Assembly: GCA_026122225.1 (NCBI GenBank)
Contig: JANEZZ010002248.1
Location: 434,001 to 498,000, forward strand
Direction: 5' to 3'
Origin: Heloderma charlesbogerti
Taxonomy: Eukaryota; Chordata; Lepidosauria; Squamata; Helodermatidae
DNA length: 64,000 bases
The notes beneath the pieces are model-generated. The model was given only the letters and a program-made list of their open reading frames with translations. It did not search any database and had not been told where the DNA came from. Positions 46,856 to 64,000 of the stretch are shown piece after piece. Within the stretch, counting starts at the first letter, position 1, and every line of letters starts with the position of its first letter. Made by a program: the position numbers and the translations under genes.

Positions 46856-47260
46856 GGAGCAATCCTACTGGGATAAGCGACCACCTCTGAACTCGGAGTC
46901 GACCGCCTATCCAATGCAGGGCAGGAGAAGTGCAGAGGGGATCGTCCCCTCCGCGCTTCAGCCGCCCTGCATTTGCGTCTAGACAGCAAATTGTTTTGGC
47001 TGTCTAGCCATGGGAAGTTGGAGCAGGGGAAGCGGCAGCCAGACATGTTGGATGTGTCGTTCCAGCATTTCCAACTTACCCGCCCCAGCACGCCCCCAGG
47101 AACAGCCCAATTTTGCCACTCCGTGCTCCTCTTCCAAGCGCGGGGCTGTTCCACGCTGCCTACAAGGCAGGGCGAGAGGGGGTGAAGGTCGGTTCTCAGG
47201 GAACTGACTTATCCTATGGCCATCTAGCCGCTGACTAGCATCCATAGGATTGCGCCCTTA
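46853..47260 (+). mobile_element. Non-autonomous DNA element, family T, complete
   Basis: TAGGGAGCAATCCTACTGGG at the left and CCATAGGATTGCGCCCTTA at the right form the inverted ends. The interior is GC-rich, with 'tgtctagccatgggaagttg'. The truncated reverse copy is at 28803-29153. Confidence 0.78.
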
Positions 47261-47685
47261 GCCTCATATTTCTTTTCCTCATTGTAATGGGGTTGCAGCC
47301 TGGAACAGACCCTGGTAAGGTGAACCCTTCTCCCCTCTTCCCATGCTTGGACCCTGAGTGGAACAATAAAGCAATAGGTCTTTCTTAACATAAATTCTAC
47401 ATCTCAGAATAAAACTATATTTATAAACTCATGAAATACGGAGTTCATCCAGCCCAGAGCGGAACAATGGGAAACAAATAATTTAAGGACAAAATGCCAG
47501 AACTTTTTAAGTCAGTGATTACACTGCAAACCATGACAATTAGGAAGAGTTATTTGTACCTAATGATTAAAACGTTTGTTGCACAATACTGTTAGATGCC
47601 AGTTACTAGTAAAGAATTGTGTACTAATGCAAGAGAAAGTAATGTCCTTAAAACCATTATTCTTTTAATGGTTTTAAGTCTGCAA
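47261..47685. other. Intergenic, no feature recognised
   Basis: Nothing recognised. Confidence 0.4.
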
Positions 47686-47805
47686 TCCTATACACACCTG
47701 CATTGAGTAGGGGGTTGGATTAGATGACCCCTGAGGTCCCTTCCAACCCTATGATGCTAACTCAATGGGGTTCACTTTTGAGTAAACATAGATAGGATTA
47801 CACTG
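47686..47805. mobile_element. MITE family Q containing a short CR1 3' piece
   Basis: Outer parts 'gcaatcctatacacacctg' and 'gagtaaacatagataggatt' are family Q. The middle (47698-47757) reads 'gagtagggggttggattaga' and 'ccttccaaccctatgatg', a ~60-bp CR1 3' end. Confidence 0.6.
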
Positions 47806-47912
47806 GAAAGGAACAAATTGCAGTGAACTGATCCTTGTTTTATGCAGCACATTTCTTCATTTTTTTTTAATCAAATCCACTTAGTTATATCCAATAGATT
47901 ATGGTTTTTAAA

Positions 47913-48423
47913 TAGGGATGTACGAATCCCTTACCGTGTTCCAGGTGGGGGCGTCTGCGGTGGGGGGGAGGCGATCCATCCCTCCCCCCGGAATCCTCCC
48001 CAGCCGGCTCCGCTCTGCAGCAAGTCCGCAGAGCTGCCAGCCAGGGCTGGCCGCTGCCTGACTTCTGACCGTGGCCAGTCTTCAGATGCAAATGGCGTCT
48101 GGCGTAGCAGATGCCATTTGCGTCCCCTGCCTTTTGCCATGATAGGCTACGTAAATCTTTACGTAGCCTATCACGGCAAAAGGCAGGGACGCAAATGGCG
48201 TCCGCTACACTGGACGCCATTTGTGTCTGAAGAGAAGCAGCGGCGGACGGTGGAGGGCAGCTGGATGGACCGGACCTGCTGATGACCAGGTAGGGTCCGT
48301 CCCGGGGGGATTCCGCGGGGTGGCGGGGGGGTAGTCTGTTCTGCCACGGACTCCGGGGGGGGGGGCGGATTCTAAAGAATCCGGCCTCATTGGAGTCCGT
48401 GGCAGATTTCTCTGCCATCCCTA
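47913..48423 (+). mobile_element. hAT-like foldback element, copy B
   Basis: 511 bp, starting TAGGGATG and ending CATCCCTA, flanked by identical TTTTTAAA (47905-47912 and 48424-48431). One 32-bp palindrome at 48141-48172, with an inverted GGCGT...ACGCC pair on each side. Outward donors: ACG|GTAAGG on the minus strand at 47930-47938 and CAG|GTAGGG on the plus strand at 48287-48295. Confidence 0.88.
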
Positions 48424-48499
48424 TTTTTAAAACAGTGTAGGAACGATCAAAGAGCAGAGGAAGCTCATTGGTAAGGGTGAGAAGTGACATGGCCCTCCT

Positions 48500-49545
48500 G
48501 GGGGGTGTTTCCACAGCGATTTCCTCCAAACTGGCTGTGTTTTGAGGTTGTTAGGGATACATGGCGTTGTGGCTTATCAGGGAAAAAGCTTACCAGGGAT
48601 TTCCTGAGAGACTGCTTAAGGTCCAGTTCTTTTCCTCAAGTCGGGTTTTCCCTGGTATAGTTGCTGTGTGCCCCAAGCCCCACATTGACCTCGGGTAGGC
48701 TAGCCCTGTCCAACGGTGTGCCTTTCACCATGACCCTGAGGGGTGTTTCCTCCTATTGTGCTGAATGAGACTTGCCCTCTGAATGCCCACAGAACTTACA
48801 GAGATCCCCCTCAATTTACATGGCACAGTTTAAAGCAGTAAAGTGCGATCTCAAGGCTCCAATTCTCCTTTGTTTGGTTTATTGCCTTAGGAAGAAACTA
48901 CTTCGAGTCTTCATTATAGAGAACCTGCAGATTAAAATGAGAGCTGGTTTCTGTCTTTGTGTTTACTGCTCTCTTTCCCACAATAAACCCATTAGTGTCA
49001 CCTCAGAAGTAACTCCCATTATGGTCAATGAGGCTTGCCCTCTGAATGCCCACAGAACTTAGAGATTCCCCTCGTGGCACAGTAAAGTGGTAAAGCGCAG
49101 TCTCGAGGCTCTGCTTCTCCTTTGTTCGGTTTATTGCCTTTGGAAGAAACTACTTTGACCCTTCGTTATAGAGATCCTTCAGGTTAAAATGGGGACTGGT
49201 TTCGTCTTTGTGTCCGTCCCCCCGCCCCCGCTTTCCCAGCACAAGCATGTGTGTGTCTACTCAGAAGTAACTCCAACTGTGGTCAGTGAGGCTTGCTCCT
49301 GAAATGTAGGTGCATCTGGACTCTCAGGGGAAAGGAGAAAAGGGGGAAGCCTCTCTTATTGGTTGAGCAGCCCCTACCAGTCAGATGACATTCACTCCAA
49401 CCCCCACCAGTAAGTATGTTCTGTGAAGCAATTTTTACTCACGCAGAGAACCTGCTCGTGAAGTCCCATGGACCAAATCACAGCAAAGCTGATTCCACCA
49501 TAACAGAAGGAGAAGCTAATGGAGGAGTACCGGATTTTTTAAGAG
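48500..49545 (+). repeat. Repeat family K, copy 3
   Basis: Starts 'ggggggtgtttccacagc', collinear with the copies at 20313 and 32934. An internal unit beginning GAATGCCCACAGAACTTA at 48781 is repeated at 49044, a 263-bp tandem duplication. Confidence 0.78.
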
Positions 49546-50902
49546 GGAACATAGCCCAAATCTCCCCAGCCAGATCCCACATTCTCTCTCCTTCCCTTCC
49601 CCCAGCCCAAACCACTACCATCATCAACAACTAACAACTTAGGTGTCTTTTGCTTTCTTGGTTGCCTGGCTGCTTGAAGGCTGTCATTTAGCAGGTTCTG
49701 TCTGCTGCTGCCTACACATCTCTCTCCCCTCCCGCCTGTTTGCATGCTCCAAAACACCCCCATTCTCTCCAACCAAGGCAGCCAGCCCAGGAGGAAAGGT
49801 CTGCTTCATTCCCCACAATTTCCCTCTGACTACTTTCCCTGAACTAAACTGAAACTGAAGGAATGAAGCAGAGCATTCCTCCTGGATGCTCTGCCTTGGT
49901 TCAAATCCACTGCAGGGTAGCGGTGGGGGTGGAGGTTGGATCATGCATACACTGCACAGGGGACAAGGTGAGCCATAACCAAGAGCTAGGGGACTTTGTC
50001 TCTTTGATAGCCGGCATTGGTGAACATGGCCCCACCCAATCCTGTGACTTGCTTGGTGCTTGCTGCCTCGCTCTCCTCAAGGCTGGAAATTCAATCAAGC
50101 GTGTTACAAGCAATGGAGCATCTCAAGAGAGAGCTGCAGTGACTATGGGACCTTCCTCTCCAGATAGTTTTTGCTGTTGGGGTGGCTCATCTGAATGGCT
50201 GAGCACCTCCAAGGAAAGGCATGGTGGAAGGCTCCTGATAGAAGGGATGGGGGGGGCATGATTGTGGGGGGCCAGGAGCCCCCTTTCCAGTCCCTCTCCA
50301 TTTTTTAAAAAAAACCTAGTTTCCTCTTCTGAAAATAAATTGCTGTTGCAACAGAAAAGTCTAGGTTCAAACAAGTACTTTTCTTTCTTGTTGTATGGAT
50401 CTCTCCCTCCCAACACACACTCACCTCTGCTTTCCATTCATGATCTTCATCTATGTAATGGCTTCACTTGCCTTCTATGTGCATTGGCTTGCTGATAAAT
50501 CAGCAAAATATGAGTTCAAAGGAGTACTTTTGGGTTACTGTATGGGACAGACCCCACCCGTTTTGCACTTATGATCTTTATGTTACTTGCCTCTTGAAGG
50601 CTCTGCCTATTATTGGCTCTGCCTATTGTGACCCCTGGTCCTGGCTCCACCTACAATTGGCTCTGCCTATTGTGACCCCTGGCTCCGCCTACTCTGGCTC
50701 ATCCTACAGCTAGGTGCCCTGTTCTCAACTCCACTAACCCCAACTGTCCTAAGAGGAACAGATGGCTGGGCTTCTTTAATAGCACAAGTCTGTATACGTA
50801 AGCCGCTTCTGGGGCTTTTAAGAACGTTCCTTCATACAGCAGATTTCATATTTGCAGGTGGGTTTGAAGCTCACGTATCAACAGTCTTCTCTTCCTTAGA
50901 AG
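49546..50902. other. Intergenic, no gene recognised
   Basis: At 50606-50700 the phrases 'ggctctgcctattgtgaccc' and 'cctggctccgcc' repeat several times as a short degenerate tandem. Open frames of 70-130 codons show no family resemblance. Confidence 0.4.
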
Positions 50903-51681
50903 TAGGGATGTCAGAGAATTCCACCACAGATCTCGGTGAGGCCGAATGCCAGTACATTTGGCCCCCCGAAATCCATGGCAGAACGAACCCCCCCCCCGCC
51001 CCACGAAAGGCACGCGAAACAGAGCACTTACCTGCTGCCGTCTGCGCTGACTTGCGAATGGTGGCAGCATCTGCGGCCGCCATTTGCTTCCTCATTATAG
51101 CCGTGATAGGCTACATAAATAATTACGAAGCCTATCATGGCTAATGCAGGGACGCCATTTGCATCCCTGCGGAGGCCATGATAGGCTACGTATTTACATA
51201 GCCTATCACGGCAAGAAAAACAAACAAACAGCAAACGCAAATGACGGCGGCTACGATGGCCGCCAATTGCGTTCCTTTTTTTTTTTTTTTTGCTGTTTTA
51301 GCCTATGTAAATATTTACGCAGGCTATTACGGCAAAAAAAAAAGGGGGGGAACGCAAATGGCGGCCACCGTAGCCGCCGCCATTTGCATTCGCTGTTTTT
51401 GTTTGTTTTTTGCTGTGATAGGCTACGTAAATACTTACGTAGCCTATCACGGCAAAATACAGGGATGCAAATGGCGGCGGCTACAGCAGCCACCATTTGC
51501 GTCCCTGCAGGCTGCCCAGCGGCCGGATGTCCGGCTGCGGGCGGCCCTGGCCGGTGGCTCTGCGGAATTTCCTTGGAGCGGAGCCGGCCAGAGAGAATTT
51601 CAGGGGGAGGGACAGAGCGCCTCCCCGCCCCCACTGCAAATGTCACCCTTTGAAAAGGTAAGTGACTTTCGTACATCCCTA
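50903..51681 (-). mobile_element. hAT-like foldback element, copy C, four palindromes
   Basis: 779 bp, starting TAGGGATGTCAGAG and ending ACATCCCTA, reversed relative to copy A. The flanking 8-mers CTTAGAAG and CGAAGAAT match at 5 of 8. Palindromes are at 51105-51136, 51180-51207 (4-bp deletion in the centre), 51297-51328 (degenerate) and 51417-51448. Outward donors: CAG|GTAAGT on the minus strand at 51026-51034 and AAG|GTAAGT on the plus strand at 51655-51663. It ends about 0.6 kb upstream of the predicted ARRDC3 start of transcription. Confidence 0.82.
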
Positions 51682-52230
51682 CGAAGAATTATTTCCAGAT
51701 GGAACAAGCTTCCCCAACTGCTTTGGCTTCTGTTTAGTTCAAACTTGTGTTGGAGCGGGAATCTCCCTGCGTCTGACAGATTGCAGTGTCCTCCTTTGGG
51801 ATGATGCTAATCGCATCCCTGCTTCCCAGTTAATTTTATTCCTTGTTCATTCACTGAGGCATTGTTTTAAACACAAAAATATTCTGCTTATTGCAATACA
51901 CGTTGCCCTGAATTATTCGGAACAGCCTTTAAAAGACAGCTGTCCTCCCTGCCTCCTTCAAACCTTTCATTCCAGCGCTAGACGGCAGGCAAGGCTTTGA
52001 GGCTTCCGTGATCAGCTGTCTGGTTCTTTGACCCTTTCTTGCTTTCACAACACAACGAGCGACCATTCTTTTCTACAGTCGATTGTAAACCGCCGGCCCC
52101 TAGGCTGTGAAGCGTCTTCCTCGATCGAGATCAGGGTAGCTTTCAATCCAGGCGAGGGACGGGAGAAGAGATTGCGTTGCTCTGCTTCTGTTACACCTAC
52201 TGTACAGAAGGAGGAAAGACGCACCAGCGC
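51682..52230. other. ARRDC3 5' flank
   Basis: Unique-looking sequence between element C and the core promoter. No repeat or ORF of note. Confidence 0.4.
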
Positions 52231-52300
52231 CACGCATGCGCACTGGGGTTGTTTTTCACAAAGCTCCACTTAAAAAGTGAGCTGGCAGCAGCCGAGCGCT
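52231..52300 (+). promoter_or_regulatory. ARRDC3: Probable ARRDC3 core promoter
   Basis: An NRF1-like GCATGCGCA lies at 52234-52242 and a TATA-like TTAAAAAG at 52270-52277, about 290 bp before the start codon. This would place transcription start near 52300. The assignment is inferred from position and motifs only. Confidence 0.45.
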
Positions 52301-52357
52301 CGTCTTTGTAAGGAGACCACAGAGCTGGAGAGCAGCTGGGAGCAGCATCTCGCATCG

Positions 52358-52484
52358 ATGCTTTTTAAGCGATCCCGATGAAATGCTCGTAGAGGAGCCG
52401 CTGATCCTGCCTGCAATCTTTTTCGCAGGGCAGAGGAAACTGATCAGTGTCAAGTGAAGATCACATTTTTCTATGAGATCTTGA
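52358..52484 (+). promoter_or_regulatory. ARRDC3: Cluster of four upstream ORFs in the ARRDC3 leader
   Basis: Upstream ATGs are at 52358 (7 codons, stop 52379-52381), 52378 (4 codons, overlapping that stop), 52383 (24 codons, stop 52455-52457) and 52473 (3 codons). All close before the main ATG at 52563. If the leader is unspliced and starts near 52300, they would reduce translation from the main start. Confidence 0.6.
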
Positions 52485-52562
52485 CTTTTCTTCCCTTCCC
52501 CCTCTTTTTCTTACAGTATATTTTTATAGACTTTGTTATTAAGAAGAAAAAAAAAAATCAAC

Positions 52563-63998
<11,436 letters not shown>

Positions 63999-64000
63999 AA

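Overview
The window looks like a vertebrate nuclear genome, most likely a squamate reptile. About 52 kb of intergenic, transposon-rich DNA leads into the 5' two-thirds of one recognisable protein-coding gene, ARRDC3 (+ strand, starting at 52563 and running off the right edge). The squamate assignment is an inference. It rests on the mix of repeats: CR1 LINEs with the ATTCTATG-type 3' tail, Bov-B/RTE LINE pieces, L2-like LINE pieces, tRNA- and 5S-rRNA-derived SINEs, a Tc1/mariner 3' end, and very many short non-autonomous hAT-like elements. ARRDC3 is almost unchanged from the mammalian protein.

Layout. 1-3476: CR1 LINE, cut by the window edge, both ORFs broken. 5757-6314 and 13996-14601: two solo LTRs. 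9417-9725: CR1 3' end. 15.7-17.8 kb: L2-like LINE remnants around a 95/96-bp minisatellite. 17.8-51.7 kb: a dense patchwork of non-autonomous DNA transposons (lettered A to J below), palindromic MITEs, SINEs, short Bov-B insertions, a Bov-B/Tc1 junction and a ~0.9-1 kb repeat family present at least three times. 52.2-64 kb: ARRDC3 promoter, a uORF-rich leader, exon 1, a 5.1-kb intron 1 carrying a large CpG-rich island, and exons 2-6. No host gene was recognised left of ARRDC3.

Most unusual content. A family of hAT-like elements has TAGGGATG...CATCCCTA ends and 8-bp target-site duplications, exact in several copies. Copies lie at 17864-18590, 24252-25237, 37168-37702, 47913-48423 and 50903-51681, with partial copies ending at 29609 and starting at 40042. 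Several carry an internal array of a 32-bp palindrome (core TACGTAAATATTTACGTA), repeated 6, 4, 3 or 1 times. The spacers between palindromes are themselves inverted pairs of a GCCGCCATTTGC-type motif. Near the ends, good 5' splice-donor sequences (CAG|GTAAGT type) point outward on both sides. They look like CpG-rich, symmetrical, mobile bidirectional promoter/exon-donor cassettes, although transcription and splicing are not shown by sequence alone.

In ARRDC3 the six exons in the window encode 344 residues: the arrestin-N and arrestin-C folds. The C-terminal PPxY region lies just past the right edge.
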